In this document: positions 26,158 to 35,462 of the stretch, piece after piece
Numbering within the stretch: position 1 is the first letter of the stretch
Layout: each line of letters opens with the position of its first letter
Assembly: GCA_947447975.1 (NCBI GenBank)
Contig: CANFLU010000014.1
Span: forward strand, 1 to 53,339
DNA: 53,339 bases
Direction of reading: 5' to 3'
Source of the DNA: Comamonadaceae bacterium
GTDB lineage: Bacteria > Pseudomonadota > Gammaproteobacteria > Burkholderiales > Burkholderiaceae_C
The notes under the pieces: generated by a model
Told to the model about the DNA's origin: nothing
What the model saw: only the letters and a program-made list of their open reading frames with translations
Database searches by the model: none
Position numbers and translations under genes: made by a program

Positions 26158-26200
26158 AGCGTCGGCTTTCTTGCGGCGCTGCACATCAAGGAGAAAGCAC

Positions 26201-26860
26201 TTGGAATCACTGAGCCCCTGGGCCCTGTTGGGCAACACATTGATCGTGGTGGCAGCGGCCTACCTGCTTGGCTCCTTGTCGTTTGCCGTCATCGTCAGTC
26301 GCCTGATGGGACTGAGCGATCCGCGTAGCTATGGCAGTAAAAACCCCGGCGCCACCAATGTGCTGCGCTCGGGCAGCAAAGTCGCAGCGGTGGTGACCTT
26401 GCTGCTGGATGCTGCCAAAGGCTGGTTGCCAGTGGTTGCGGTTCAGCAATTTGGCGTCCCCTACGGCTTGGAGGCAAGCGCCGTCGCACTGGTGGGCTTA
26501 GCCGCATTTGTGGGGCATTTGTTCCCGGTGTTTTTCCGCTTTCAGGGCGGAAAAGGCGTGGCCACTGCCGCAGGGGTCGTGCTAGCCACGAACCCGTGGC
26601 TGGCACTGGCCGTCGGGACCAGTTGGCTCATCATCGCGTACTTTTCCCGCTATGTGTCGCTGGCCTCGGTGGTGGCTGCCGTATTTGCCCCGGTGTATTA
26701 CCTGTTTGGCGACGGTATGGCCTGGCGAGCGGACAACAGTATTGCGCTGGCATTGGCCATCATGAGCGGCCTGCTGGTCTGGCGCCATGGTGCAAATCTG
26801 GCCCGATTGGTCGCAGGCACCGAGTCGCGACTGGGGAAAAACAAGGCGCCAGGGCATTAA
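26201..26860 (+). CDS. plsY: Glycerol-3-phosphate acyltransferase
   Basis: A 219-aa inner membrane enzyme that transfers an acyl group from acyl phosphate to glycerol 3-phosphate, the first step of phospholipid synthesis. PlsY motifs are [42 protein letters not shown] and a C-terminal HGANLARL. About five membrane helices are visible. The start is a TTG at 26201 placed 7 nt after AAGGAG. Earlier in-frame starts overlap ybaK and lack a ribosome site. Confidence 0.93.
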   Translation: MESLSPWALLGNTLIVVAAAYLLGSLSFAVIVSRLMGLSDPRSYGSKNPGATNVLRSGSKVAAVVTLLLDAAKGWLPVVAVQQFGVPYGLEASAVALVGLAAFVGHLFPVFFRFQGGKGVATAAGVVLATNPWLALAVGTSWLIIAYFSRYVSLASVVAAVFAPVYYLFGDGMAWRADNSIALALAIMSGLLVWRHGANLARLVAGTESRLGKNKAPGH

Positions 26861-26967
26861 CGGGGCGCGCCGTCCACCTGTTGCGGCGGCGAGCGAATCC
26901 CCCGCCTTCGCTAGGGTAACTACCGATATTAAATGCGCAGGACGCCAGTACGATGGCGCTAGAGATT

Positions 26968-27002
26968 GTCGGACAGTCCGACTGTATGACCGTAAAACGG
27001 TC
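26968..27002. promoter_or_regulatory. Two inverted repeats upstream of the gntR gene
   Basis: GTCGGA-CAG-TCCGAC (26968–26982) is a perfect repeat. GACCG-TAAAA-CGGTC (26988–27002) is another, 18 nt before the regulator's start codon. Their position fits autoregulation by the GntR protein. The rest of 26861–27019 shows no gene. Confidence 0.45.
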
Positions 27003-27019
27003 CTCAAGCGCATCCCTAC

Positions 27020-27853
27020 ATGGCCAAGCAAAACCTCGATCCACCAGACAGTTACGCTGCCCCGATCTTCAAGACTTTGCGTCGCGATCCGGCTTACAAA
27101 GCCGTATCCGGGGTCATGGAGCAGCACATCCTATCGGGGCGCTTAAAGACCGGAACCGCATTACCCACCGAACTCGACCTCGCAGCACAGTTTGGTGTCA
27201 ATCGGTCGACCATCCGCGAGGCCATCCGCCAGTTAGAGCAGGAGGGCTTGGTAGAGCGCCGGGGCGGAAAAAAAATGTTTGTGGCCTTGCCGGGCTTGTT
27301 CGATCTGGCACCGCGCGCCGCGCGCTCGCTCATCATGAATCAGGTGACCTTCCAAGAACTTTGGGAGGTGGCGAGTGTTGTCGAGCCCGCCGCGGCACGC
27401 CTTGCCGCTGAGCGTATAGACGACGCCGACTTTGCGCAGTTGGAGACCAATTTGGCCGCCTGCCGTGCCACCCTTGAAACTGCGGACCTTGCCATGGCAG
27501 CACAGATTCACTCGGGTTTGGATGTCGAGTTTCACGCCTTAGTGGCCCGCGCCTCACGCAATCGCTCTCTGATGTTGGCGCGTGAGCCCTTCAGTCTTTT
27601 GTATCGCCCGGCCTTGACCTTATTGCAAAAAGCCCTGCCGCAGTCGGCACTGCGCAATGTGCAAGCCCATGAGCAAATTCTCAATGCCTTAAAAGCGCGC
27701 GATCCAGACCGATCCTATTCTTGGATGCACAAACACCTGATCGATTTTCGTGCCGGATTCCTCAAAGCGGGGCTTCCCATGGACGCGCCCGTCGAAGCGC
27801 TTACCGGTCATTTGCCTACTGCAGTCAACGCCCTAACGGAAAACCACTCATGA
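27020..27853 (+). CDS. GntR-family regulator, FCD (FadR) subfamily, of the transporter/catabolic cluster
   Basis: A 277-aa regulator with an N-terminal winged helix (about 30–95; LKTGTALPTELDLAAQFGVN and STIREAIRQLEQEGLV) and a C-terminal FCD domain. Candidate metal ligands are Asp and His in LDVEFHALVARASRN, and later His residues (QAHEQIL, MHKHLIDF). Its stop overlaps the first permease start (ATGA), so it belongs to the operon and very likely controls it in response to the imported compound. Confidence 0.9.
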   Translation: MAKQNLDPPDSYAAPIFKTLRRDPAYKAVSGVMEQHILSGRLKTGTALPTELDLAAQFGVNRSTIREAIRQLEQEGLVERRGGKKMFVALPGLFDLAPRAARSLIMNQVTFQELWEVASVVEPAAARLAAERIDDADFAQLETNLAACRATLETADLAMAAQIHSGLDVEFHALVARASRNRSLMLAREPFSLLYRPALTLLQKALPQSALRNVQAHEQILNALKARDPDRSYSWMHKHLIDFRAGFLKAGLPMDAPVEALTGHLPTAVNALTENHS

Positions 27854-28833
27854 GCAATCAACAAAAGAAAACTCCCATTAGTCAGCAGGCCATAGTTTTC
27901 GGCATTTTCCTGATGATGTTCGCGGTTTTTTCCATTTTTCTGCGAGGTTTTTTGAGCAGCGGAAATATGCTGGGCCTGCTACAAAACGTCGCCATCTTGG
28001 GAATTTTAGGCTTGGGTATGGCAATAATCGTTATTGGCAGAGGCGTCGACATTTCGATGGTCGCCATACTGGCGGTTCCCGCCGGATTGGTGCTGCAGTT
28101 GGTGCAAGACGCGCATTCCATACCATTTTCTTTGGGCGCAGCGCTGGCGCTTGCCCTGGCCTTTGGTCTGGTCAATGGCTGGCTCGTGGCGTATGCCGAA
28201 GTTCCTTCTTTGTTTACCACGCTAGCGACCGGTTTGTTCCTGGCTGGGCTAGGGCAGATTGCATTCTTTCGGCTGGATATTGTGCAGTGGAGCACGGAAC
28301 TCGATCAATTGTCATGGGTCGGGCGCGGAACCCTGGGCGGTATTCCCATGCCGATCATTATGTTTGGCGTCGTCGCAGTTTTCGTAGCGCTGTTTTTGCG
28401 ATACACAAGATTAGGGGCTTACATCTACGCCATCGGCGATAACCCTCAGGGCGCGCGTACTACGGGGATTCCAACCCGGCCCTTGATGGTGTTGCAGTAC
28501 GTCATTGCAGCGCTGATCGGAACCTTTGCCGGTTTGGTGATGGCCGCTTCGGTCAACAGCATGCCAACCCGGATCTATAACTCCACATTGATTTACGACG
28601 TGATTTTGGTTGTCGTTTTGGGCGGTATTGGGCTTTCAGGAGGCAAAGGCGGCGTCATCAATGTAATTATTGGCACTTTGCTTATCGGTACCTTGCTCAA
28701 CGGCATGACGATTCTGGATATGTCCTATTCGGCGCAGAACATGGTTAAAGGCATCGTGCTTCTGTTTGCCATCCTTATTGATTCACTGATTAATCCTCGG
28801 AACGAGGAAACTGCGCAGCAAGGCGACATCTAG
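27850..28833 (+). CDS. Ribose-type (RbsC/BPD_transp_2) ABC transporter permease
   Basis: A 327-aa membrane protein with eight or more hydrophobic segments. Family landmarks are GLGMAIIVIGRGVDISM, YAIGDNPQGARTTGIPT (the cytoplasmic coupling loop) and VVLGGIGLSGGKGGV. The ATG at 27850 is coupled to the regulator's stop. A second, fused permease is encoded three genes on, so the channel is probably a heterodimer of the two. Confidence 0.92.
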   Translation: MSNQQKKTPISQQAIVFGIFLMMFAVFSIFLRGFLSSGNMLGLLQNVAILGILGLGMAIIVIGRGVDISMVAILAVPAGLVLQLVQDAHSIPFSLGAALALALAFGLVNGWLVAYAEVPSLFTTLATGLFLAGLGQIAFFRLDIVQWSTELDQLSWVGRGTLGGIPMPIIMFGVVAVFVALFLRYTRLGAYIYAIGDNPQGARTTGIPTRPLMVLQYVIAALIGTFAGLVMAASVNSMPTRIYNSTLIYDVILVVVLGGIGLSGGKGGVINVIIGTLLIGTLLNGMTILDMSYSAQNMVKGIVLLFAILIDSLINPRNEETAQQGDI

Positions 28834-28897
28834 CCGCATGCGGGAAACTGCCGGACCGCATTACTAAACCCCGGAGTACCTTTAGGAGACAAATCCA

Positions 28898-29914
28898 ATG
28901 AAGAAGAGCATCACTATGGGCCAGATACTGGCCGTCGCAGGGTTGGCCTTATCAGCCGCTCTCCCTCAGGCCGCGCAGGCCCAGGGTAAAGGCTTGGACG
29001 AACCCTTTCGCGCGGGCTATGCCCAATCGACAAAGGGGAAGGTGGTCGGCTATATACCGGTAGCCATGGGTTTTGACCTTGCGCAAGGTTGGATGGCTGG
29101 CTTGAAGAAAGAGCTCGAGCCCTTGGGTGTGAAGATCGTGTCCCGGGATCCAAATTGGAACACCAACGCCGGTGCCCAAGCATTGACCGCGCTGATCGGT
29201 GAAAAGCCCGACGTTATCGTGGTGCATAACCCCGATGTACAAACCTACGCGAAACTTTTGCAGCGTGCTGAAAACGAAGGCATCCGTATCGTACAGGTCA
29301 ATATGCGTTCTTCTTACTCATCGGTTGCCTTTGTGGGTGCCGATTATGTGGAGATCGGCGAAAGGGCCACCAACGCGGTTATCGAGCATTGCAAAGGGAA
29401 GTCCAACAAGATCGCTGTCGTGCAAGGCGCACTGTCGGCGGCCGCAAGTGCGTACCAGCTCAAGGGTGTGGAAAATGCCTTGGGCAAAAATCCGCAAATA
29501 CAACTGGTCTCCAGCCAAGCGGCTGATTGGGATGCAGCCAAGGCAAAGGGCATTACGCAAACCGTGCTCAAGCAGCATCCGGACCTGTGCGGGATTGTTG
29601 GCTTTTGGGACGGTATGGACAGTGGTACCGCAGCGGCCGTTAAAGAAGCCGGTTTGACAGGCAAGGTATTTCTTGCAACTTCGGGCGGCGGCGAGCAAAA
29701 AGGCGCCTGTGACCCCGTGAAAAACGGATCGTTTGATCTAAACCTCAGCTATGACGTACCTACGCAGGCAAGCAATATGGCGGCAATGATTAAGTGGTTG
29801 CTGCAAAACCCAGGTAAAGCGAAAGACACCAAAGGCTCCATCTACACCACCTTGATCCCGATCACCAAGGCCAATGCTTCGGTAGAGGGCACTTGCTGGA
29901 AATTAGCGTCCTAA
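28898..29914 (+). CDS. Ribose-type (Peripla_BP_4) ABC transporter substrate-binding protein
   Basis: A 338-aa periplasmic protein with a clear signal peptide (MKKSITMGQ start, cleavage near AQA-Q, residue 28). The mature part has the RbsB/LacI-like pattern GKVVGYIPVAMGFDLAQGW, TALIGEKPDVIVVHN, VGADYVEIGERATN and a late Cys pair (GACDPV, GTCWKL) that may form a disulfide. TAGGAGAC precedes the ATG. The fold usually binds sugars or sugar-like molecules and sometimes autoinducers or aromatics. The ligand here is not deducible. Confidence 0.92.
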   Translation: MKKSITMGQILAVAGLALSAALPQAAQAQGKGLDEPFRAGYAQSTKGKVVGYIPVAMGFDLAQGWMAGLKKELEPLGVKIVSRDPNWNTNAGAQALTALIGEKPDVIVVHNPDVQTYAKLLQRAENEGIRIVQVNMRSSYSSVAFVGADYVEIGERATNAVIEHCKGKSNKIAVVQGALSAAASAYQLKGVENALGKNPQIQLVSSQAADWDAAKAKGITQTVLKQHPDLCGIVGFWDGMDSGTAAAVKEAGLTGKVFLATSGGGEQKGACDPVKNGSFDLNLSYDVPTQASNMAAMIKWLLQNPGKAKDTKGSIYTTLIPITKANASVEGTCWKLAS

Positions 29915-29924
29915 TGGTCCATAC

Positions 29925-29948
29925 GGGGTGGGTCGATGGCCTACCCCA
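29925..29948 (+). terminator. Possible attenuator after the binding-protein gene
   Basis: GGGGTGGG and CCTACCCC can pair with one mismatch around a short loop, followed by a T-containing stretch. Such partial terminators after binding-protein genes lower expression of downstream permease genes. The T-run is poor. The remainder of 29949–30031 holds no gene. Confidence 0.3.
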
Positions 29949-30031
29949 CTTTCCAATTTGTAAATGCCTTAGATGCCCGAGCCGGACGCTCCGTTCGGCG
30001 AGGGGTCAGCGGCACCCGTTGAGACGACACC

Positions 30032-32233
30032 ATGATTCACACAGCTTCACAGACTTCAAGCGGCATTCCCCCAAAGGCTGTACTGCACGAAACTTTTGAG
30101 GACAGACTCAACCGCTGGCGCTTTACGTATTGGCCAGACCACATGCTGGGCGAACTGCTCGCTAAGCGATGGATGGAAACGGCTATTCCGGTTGCGGTTC
30201 TGTTCATGGTGGCCTTGGCGCTTTCGCAAATATTGCCCAATTTCTTTGGTCCGACCAATCTGGCTGATACCGGTCGCCAAGCCGGAGAAATTGGATTCAT
30301 CGTGTTGGGTATGGCGCTGGTAATGATTGTGGGAGGCATTGACCTTTCAGTGGGCTCTATGTTCGCACTCACGAACTTCTGTGCGCTGTATTGCATGCAT
30401 CTATTGAAGCTTCCGGTCGCTGCCGCGGTTGCGATAACGGTGATTTTTGGGGCCTTGCTGGGCGCGGTCAACGGCGTGTTGATTGGATACTTTCGCCTGC
30501 GCGCATTTTTGACTACCTTGATCACCCTCATTGTGTATCGCGCTTTGTACGACATCTTGACGACAGAGTATGCAACTGCCATTGCGGGAAGCATGCCTGA
30601 TTCCGCAACCTGGGATTTTGTTGGCGCGGGGGCCTGGATTGGTGTGCCTACAGTGGTTTGGGTCTATGCCGCAGTAGCCATATTTGGTCACATATTCATA
30701 ACGCGTTTGCGTGCTGGCTGGCATATTACGGCCATCGGCGGATCGCGCCGTTCGGCCTACAACACAGGCATTGCCGTACGCAAAACCGTCGCCAGTTGCT
30801 ATGTAGCGAGCGGGGTGCTGACGGCCCTAGGCGGTGTATTTTTTGCATCGCGCTTATCCACCGCAGGGGGTGATATTGGCGTGGGCCTGGAGGTCACGGT
30901 GTTGACCGCAGCAGTACTTGGGGGAATTAGCCTAGGTGGCGGAAAAGGTTCAGTGGCCAAAGCCTTGGTAGGCACGCTCATTGTCTTATTAATCGTAAAT
31001 GGCTTGACCTCTACTGGCCTAGACGGTGGCTATAACCGTATGGTTCTGGCAGCGATTCTTTTGCTAGCGGCCGTAGTGGATATTCGGTGGCTGAAAAACA
31101 AGCATCGCATCGTGAACAAAGTGTATGTCAGCCCGACTTACCATGGCATGCCGCCCGCACCATCGTGCGACCCCAAAGCAGGTACCGAATGGGCGCTCAA
31201 CGACAAGCTGCGGCCGGCACGGCCCATCGGATTGGGACGTATTGAAGGCCCCGAGGATGTGATCCTGGACCGCAACGACCATTTGTATGCAGGATCGCGG
31301 CACGGCGACATCATTCGCTTCCTGGCTCCCGATTATGAAGAGATGGAGATCTTCGCGCATATCGGTGGAACGCCCTTAGGGATGGCGTTTGACCGAGAGG
31401 ACAACCTTTATGTTTGCATAGGTGGTATGGGCCTGTACATGGTGACGCCTGATCGGGAAGTAGTAAAAATCACCGATGAAACGAATCGAAATTTCAAGTC
31501 TATCAATGACGATAGCCGCCTGCGATTAGCCGATGATTTAGACATCACCGATGACGGCTTGATTTTCTTTTCGGAAGCTACGGTGCGCTACGAAATGCAC
31601 GAGTGGGCGACAGATGGATTGGAGGCGCGGGGCAATGGCCGGATCATTTGTTACAACACCAATACCAAGAAGACCCATACGGTTATTGATAATTTGATTT
31701 TCCCTAATGGGGTTTGCATCGCAAGTGACGGTCAAAGTTTTCTATTTGCTGAAACCTGGGGTTGCACCGTTAAACGTCATTGGTACCAGGGGCCGAAGGC
31801 TGGCACTACCGAAATCGTACTAGACAATCTGCCAGGCTTTCCGGACAACATCAATAACTCCTCCGATGGTCACTACTGGATGTCCCTGGTAGGTATGCGA
31901 TGTCCCGCGATGGATCTGGCTTGGAAGATGCCTAGCTTTCGTCGCCGGATGGCGAAGCAGGTGCCGCGCGACGAATGGCTATTTCCCAATATCAACACGG
32001 GCTGTGTATTGAAGTTCAGTGAAACCGGTGAAATCTTAGAGACGATGTGGGACCTAGGAGGTGAAAACCACCCCATGATCACCTCCATGCGCGAGCACCG
32101 CGGCCACCTCTATTTGGGTGGAATCATGAATAACCGCATAGGGCGTCTCAAGCTCGAAGGGGTTGATCCAAATTGGGCGCAATACGAATGGCGCTGGGCG
32201 AAGGCTGCAAAAAATACCAAGGACGCCGCATGA
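30032..32233 (+). CDS. Fusion of ribose-type ABC permease and SMP-30/strictosidine-synthase-like propeller
   Basis: A 733-aa protein. Residues about 45–350 are a BPD_transp_2 permease (IVLGMALVMIVGGIDLSVGS, AIGGSRRSAYNTGIAVRK, AVLGGISLGGGKGSV). A short linker leads to a six-bladed beta-propeller of the SMP-30/strictosidine synthase type (about 390–725). Likely metal ligands are kept: E405 in IEGPEDV, N559 in FPNGV and D605/N606 in FPDNIN. Permease C-termini of this family normally face the cytoplasm, so the enzyme domain should sit at the inner mouth of the channel. It may act on the substrate as it enters, for example as a lactonase or esterase. The whole frame is open with no internal stop. 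Its stop overlaps the next propeller gene (ATGA). Confidence 0.88.
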   Translation: MIHTASQTSSGIPPKAVLHETFEDRLNRWRFTYWPDHMLGELLAKRWMETAIPVAVLFMVALALSQILPNFFGPTNLADTGRQAGEIGFIVLGMALVMIVGGIDLSVGSMFALTNFCALYCMHLLKLPVAAAVAITVIFGALLGAVNGVLIGYFRLRAFLTTLITLIVYRALYDILTTEYATAIAGSMPDSATWDFVGAGAWIGVPTVVWVYAAVAIFGHIFITRLRAGWHITAIGGSRRSAYNTGIAVRKTVASCYVASGVLTALGGVFFASRLSTAGGDIGVGLEVTVLTAAVLGGISLGGGKGSVAKALVGTLIVLLIVNGLTSTGLDGGYNRMVLAAILLLAAVVDIRWLKNKHRIVNKVYVSPTYHGMPPAPSCDPKAGTEWALNDKLRPARPIGLGRIEGPEDVILDRNDHLYAGSRHGDIIRFLAPDYEEMEIFAHIGGTPLGMAFDREDNLYVCIGGMGLYMVTPDREVVKITDETNRNFKSINDDSRLRLADDLDITDDGLIFFSEATVRYEMHEWATDGLEARGNGRIICYNTNTKKTHTVIDNLIFPNGVCIASDGQSFLFAETWGCTVKRHWYQGPKAGTTEIVLDNLPGFPDNINNSSDGHYWMSLVGMRCPAMDLAWKMPSFRRRMAKQVPRDEWLFPNINTGCVLKFSETGEILETMWDLGGENHPMITSMREHRGHLYLGGIMNNRIGRLKLEGVDPNWAQYEWRWAKAAKNTKDAA

Positions 32234-33327
32234 TCACCGCAATTACTGAATGGATAGACCGGCAGTTGGGTCGTGGCAGTGCGTCAATTACGGTGCCGGT
32301 GTTTGATGGCGCGCTAAAGTCCAATCGCTATATCGAGGATGCACGCGTGTTAGCCACCCTGGAGGCGCCGGAAGATCTGGCAACGGATGGTGCAGCCGTT
32401 TTTGTGACGGATGGCGCCAAGGTGTTGCAGGTATTACCTGAGGGCCTTCAGGAAGTGCTACAGGCACAGGGCACGATCACGGCTTTGGCCTGCATGCCAG
32501 GTGGCGGGTTTGCGCTTGCCATCGATGGAAAAGAGCTTCGCATTGAAGGCGGCGTACACCACGGCAAGCATTGGCGCGTCATCAACGGCCATGCGCTTTG
32601 TGCGGTCAATGCGATTGCAATTGGCCCCAATGGCGCGTTGATGGTTACAGATGGTTCAACCGAGCTGGACTACGCGCAGTGGAAGCGCGACCTCATGAGT
32701 CTGGGCAAAACAGGGCGCGTGTTTGAGCTCAACCCCCAAACCGGAGACGGGAAACTGCTGGCCGAGAATTTGCACTACGCATTTGGAGTCTGCTCCATCG
32801 ACAACCAACTATGGGTTAGCGAGAGCTGGAAACACCACGTGGTAGGCATCGGAGCAGGTGCGCGTCCCGTGTCGGTCACGGATGACTTGCCGGGTTATCC
32901 CTCCAGAATCGTTCCAGCGACCGGTGGTGGTGCCTGGTTGACTTGCTTCATTTTGCGCACCCAGTTGGTGGAGTTCGTGTTGCGTGAACCCACGTACCGA
33001 AAGCGCATGATCGCGGAGATCGACCCGGCTTATTGGATTGCGCCTGCGCTGAACTCTGGCAACACGTTTTTAGAGCCCATGCAGGGCGCACAACTCAAGA
33101 TGATGGGCGTAGTAAAGCCCTGGGCGCCGCCACGCTCCTATGGATTGGTGGTGCGCTTGGATGCGCAGGGCTTGGTGCGCTATTCCTTGCACAGCCGCTT
33201 TGATGGAAAGAACCATGGCATCTCCGCAGCCGCTGAATGTGGTGGATATCTGTATGTTGTGTCAAAAGGCAGTAAGCGTCTGCTGCGCATAGATATCGCC
33301 CAAACCGAAAAGGAGTTAACCCAATGA
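32230..33327 (+). CDS. Strictosidine-synthase/SMP-30-like beta-propeller with altered metal site
   Basis: A 365-aa protein related to the propeller of the upstream fusion. LEAPEDLATDG corresponds to EGPEDVILD, YAFGVCS to FPNGVCI and LPGYPSRI to LPGFPDNI. The first Glu is kept, but the expected Asn is Phe and the Asp-Asn pair is Ser-Arg. It may therefore be inactive, use another mechanism, or serve as a binding or regulatory partner. No signal peptide is seen, so it is probably cytoplasmic. The start at 32230 overlaps the fusion gene's stop, and its own stop overlaps the ATPase start, which indicates tight co-expression. Confidence 0.8.
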   Translation: MITAITEWIDRQLGRGSASITVPVFDGALKSNRYIEDARVLATLEAPEDLATDGAAVFVTDGAKVLQVLPEGLQEVLQAQGTITALACMPGGGFALAIDGKELRIEGGVHHGKHWRVINGHALCAVNAIAIGPNGALMVTDGSTELDYAQWKRDLMSLGKTGRVFELNPQTGDGKLLAENLHYAFGVCSIDNQLWVSESWKHHVVGIGAGARPVSVTDDLPGYPSRIVPATGGGAWLTCFILRTQLVEFVLREPTYRKRMIAEIDPAYWIAPALNSGNTFLEPMQGAQLKMMGVVKPWAPPRSYGLVVRLDAQGLVRYSLHSRFDGKNHGISAAAECGGYLYVVSKGSKRLLRIDIAQTEKELTQ

Positions 33328-34823
33328 ATTCCACGCCTATTTTGGAGTTGCGCAAGGCAACCAAGCGCTATGCTGGCATACCCGCTATTGAGGACGTCGA
33401 CTTCACGCTATTGACAGGTGAAATCCATTCAATCATTGGTGAAAACGGGGCGGGAAAATCTACACTGACCAAGGTGATGGCCGGTGTGGTGCAACTGAGT
33501 TCGGGGCAAATGCTGGTGGACGGTGAAGTCGTTAGTCCGCAGACCCCCAACGATGCGCTTCAAATGGGCGTGGCCATGGTGTTTCAAGAAAGCGCTTTAG
33601 TGCCCACCATGACAGTGGCGCAAAACCTGTTTCTCGGTCAAGAGAAATTTTTCAACCGTCTTCGTGGCATCTATATTTCTGCGCAACAATTTTTGCAATC
33701 ATTGCAGTTCGATGTGGACCCTACTGCCCAAGTTAGCTTGCTTGGTGCGGCCAAAAAACAGATGGTTGAAATTGCCCGCGCCGTGCTGCATGAAGCGAAA
33801 GTCATCATCTTTGACGAACCCACCGCAAGCCTGACGCCGGAGGAAAAGAAATACTTCTTTGATCTGGTCTTTAAACTCAAGTCGCGCGGCGTGTCGGTGA
33901 TTTTCATTTCCCACGCCTTGGAGGAGGCACTTTTAGTGTCTGACCGGATTACGATTTTGCGCGACGGAAAGCATGTCGTAACGGATATGGCTTCCAAGTT
34001 TGATCGCGAGCGCATTGTGCAAGCGATGGTAGGCCGTGATCTGTCGCAGACGCTTTACGGACAACGTAAGACTTTTGTTCGGCGTCAAGGTAAGCGGGTT
34101 TTGTCCGTGCAAAACCTGCGCATGGCAGCTATGGTGAAGAATAACTCGCTCTCAGTTTTTGCAGGCCAGGTCACCGGTGTATTTGGTTTAGTGGGTTCTG
34201 GCCGAACCGAGACATTTAAGGTGGTTGCGGGCATCATCAAGCGTGACTTCATGCATGGTGGCGAGGTATTGCTCAATGGCAAGCCTGTGCGCTATTTCGT
34301 GCCTGCCGCTGCCATACGTGATGGCATTGCCTATGTCACCGAAGACCGCAAAATTGAGGGATTTTTCGAAACCAAGTCCATTGCCGACAATATCTATTTG
34401 GGTCTGCTGGCTAAGCTGGGTGGGAGTCGATTTTTAGTCTCCAGAAAAGAAGCTGCGGAGGTTGGCGAACATTGGATCAAGCGTCTTAATGTGCGCGCCA
34501 TCAGCAAGGACGTTAAGGCGATTGAACTGTCTGGTGGAAATCAGCAGAAAGTGGTAATTGCGAAGTCACTGGTGCAAGACCCGCAAATCATTATTTTTGA
34601 CGAACCCACAAGAGGTGTGGATGTTGGCGCTATTACCGAAATCCACGATCTGATCAATCGTCTTGCGGACGAAGGCAAGGCCGTGGTGGTTATATCCTCC
34701 TATTTGCCTGAAATCATGGCCCTCTCAGATCGCATCCTGGTGCAACGTATGGGCAAAGTAGTTGAAGAGTATTCTGCGACGGAAGCCAATGAAGAAAAGA
34801 TCATGTACGCAGCCATTCATTAA
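33324..34823 (+). CDS. Ribose-type (RbsA) duplicated ABC transporter ATP-binding protein
   Basis: A 499-aa protein with two nucleotide-binding domains. Domain 1 has Walker A GENGAGKST and Walker B VIIFDEPTASLT, with a degenerate signature LGAAKKQ. Domain 2 has the weakened Walker A GLVGSGRTE normal for this family, a full LSGGNQQK signature and IIFDEPTRGVDVG. It powers the importer made of the binding protein and the two permeases. The start is coupled to the preceding gene (ATGA). Confidence 0.93.
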   Translation: MNSTPILELRKATKRYAGIPAIEDVDFTLLTGEIHSIIGENGAGKSTLTKVMAGVVQLSSGQMLVDGEVVSPQTPNDALQMGVAMVFQESALVPTMTVAQNLFLGQEKFFNRLRGIYISAQQFLQSLQFDVDPTAQVSLLGAAKKQMVEIARAVLHEAKVIIFDEPTASLTPEEKKYFFDLVFKLKSRGVSVIFISHALEEALLVSDRITILRDGKHVVTDMASKFDRERIVQAMVGRDLSQTLYGQRKTFVRRQGKRVLSVQNLRMAAMVKNNSLSVFAGQVTGVFGLVGSGRTETFKVVAGIIKRDFMHGGEVLLNGKPVRYFVPAAAIRDGIAYVTEDRKIEGFFETKSIADNIYLGLLAKLGGSRFLVSRKEAAEVGEHWIKRLNVRAISKDVKAIELSGGNQQKVVIAKSLVQDPQIIIFDEPTRGVDVGAITEIHDLINRLADEGKAVVVISSYLPEIMALSDRILVQRMGKVVEEYSATEANEEKIMYAAIH

Positions 34824-34834
34824 TCGACTTTAGT

Positions 34835-35452
34835 ATGCAGAACACCAACCCAGCAATTGATTTTTACTTCGACTTCCTGTCGATGTACGGTTACTTTGCA
34901 AGCCTGCGAATCGACGCGTTGGCGGCGCGTCATGGGCGGGAAGTTCGGTGGCACAGCATGCTTTTGGGTGTATCGGTCATGAAGACGATGGGTCTCAAGC
35001 CGCTGTTGGATACGCCGCTAAAGGGTGATTACGTCATCCGCGATACCGCGCGCTATGCGCGGCGGCATGGTTTGCAGCTTAGCCGTAAGGTTACGGATCC
35101 GATGATGGATCCGCGCGCGACGGCGCGTGGGTTTTATTGGATGCGCAGGCATCGTCTAGGCCAGGAAGCGCAATTCGCACGGGCGGCTTTCTCAAGCTAC
35201 TGGCGCGATGGTGTTGATCTGAGTGCGCCGCAGCAGGTGGCGGCGCTTGGAGCCGCTATCGGTGTAGACACACAAGAATTGTTGGCCGGCATTGAAAGCG
35301 ATCAAGCACGCACAGACTTGCGCGATGCCGTGGCCGCTTCGCTGGACAAAGGAGTTTTTGGATCGCCCTTTTTTATCGTGGGCGAAGAGAAATTCTGGGG
35401 ATCGGACCGGGTTGAACTGATAGAGGAATGGCTAACTTCTGGCGGCTGGTAA
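34835..35452 (+). CDS. 2-hydroxychromene-2-carboxylate isomerase/DsbA-family protein
   Basis: A 205-aa thioredoxin-fold protein of the HCCA isomerase (kappa glutathione transferase) group. It begins IDFYFDFLSMYGYFAS, with Ser in the glutathione-thiol position instead of a CXXC pair. It ends with KGVFGSPFFIVGEEKFWGSDR, which is diagnostic of the family. Glutathione-dependent isomerisation of an aromatic-derived intermediate is the known activity of relatives. Here the substrate is unknown. It lies 11 nt after the ATPase gene and 10 nt before the CoA transferase gene. Confidence 0.85.
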   Translation: MQNTNPAIDFYFDFLSMYGYFASLRIDALAARHGREVRWHSMLLGVSVMKTMGLKPLLDTPLKGDYVIRDTARYARRHGLQLSRKVTDPMMDPRATARGFYWMRRHRLGQEAQFARAAFSSYWRDGVDLSAPQQVAALGAAIGVDTQELLAGIESDQARTDLRDAVAASLDKGVFGSPFFIVGEEKFWGSDRVELIEEWLTSGGW

Positions 35453-35462
35453 GGATTCGAAT

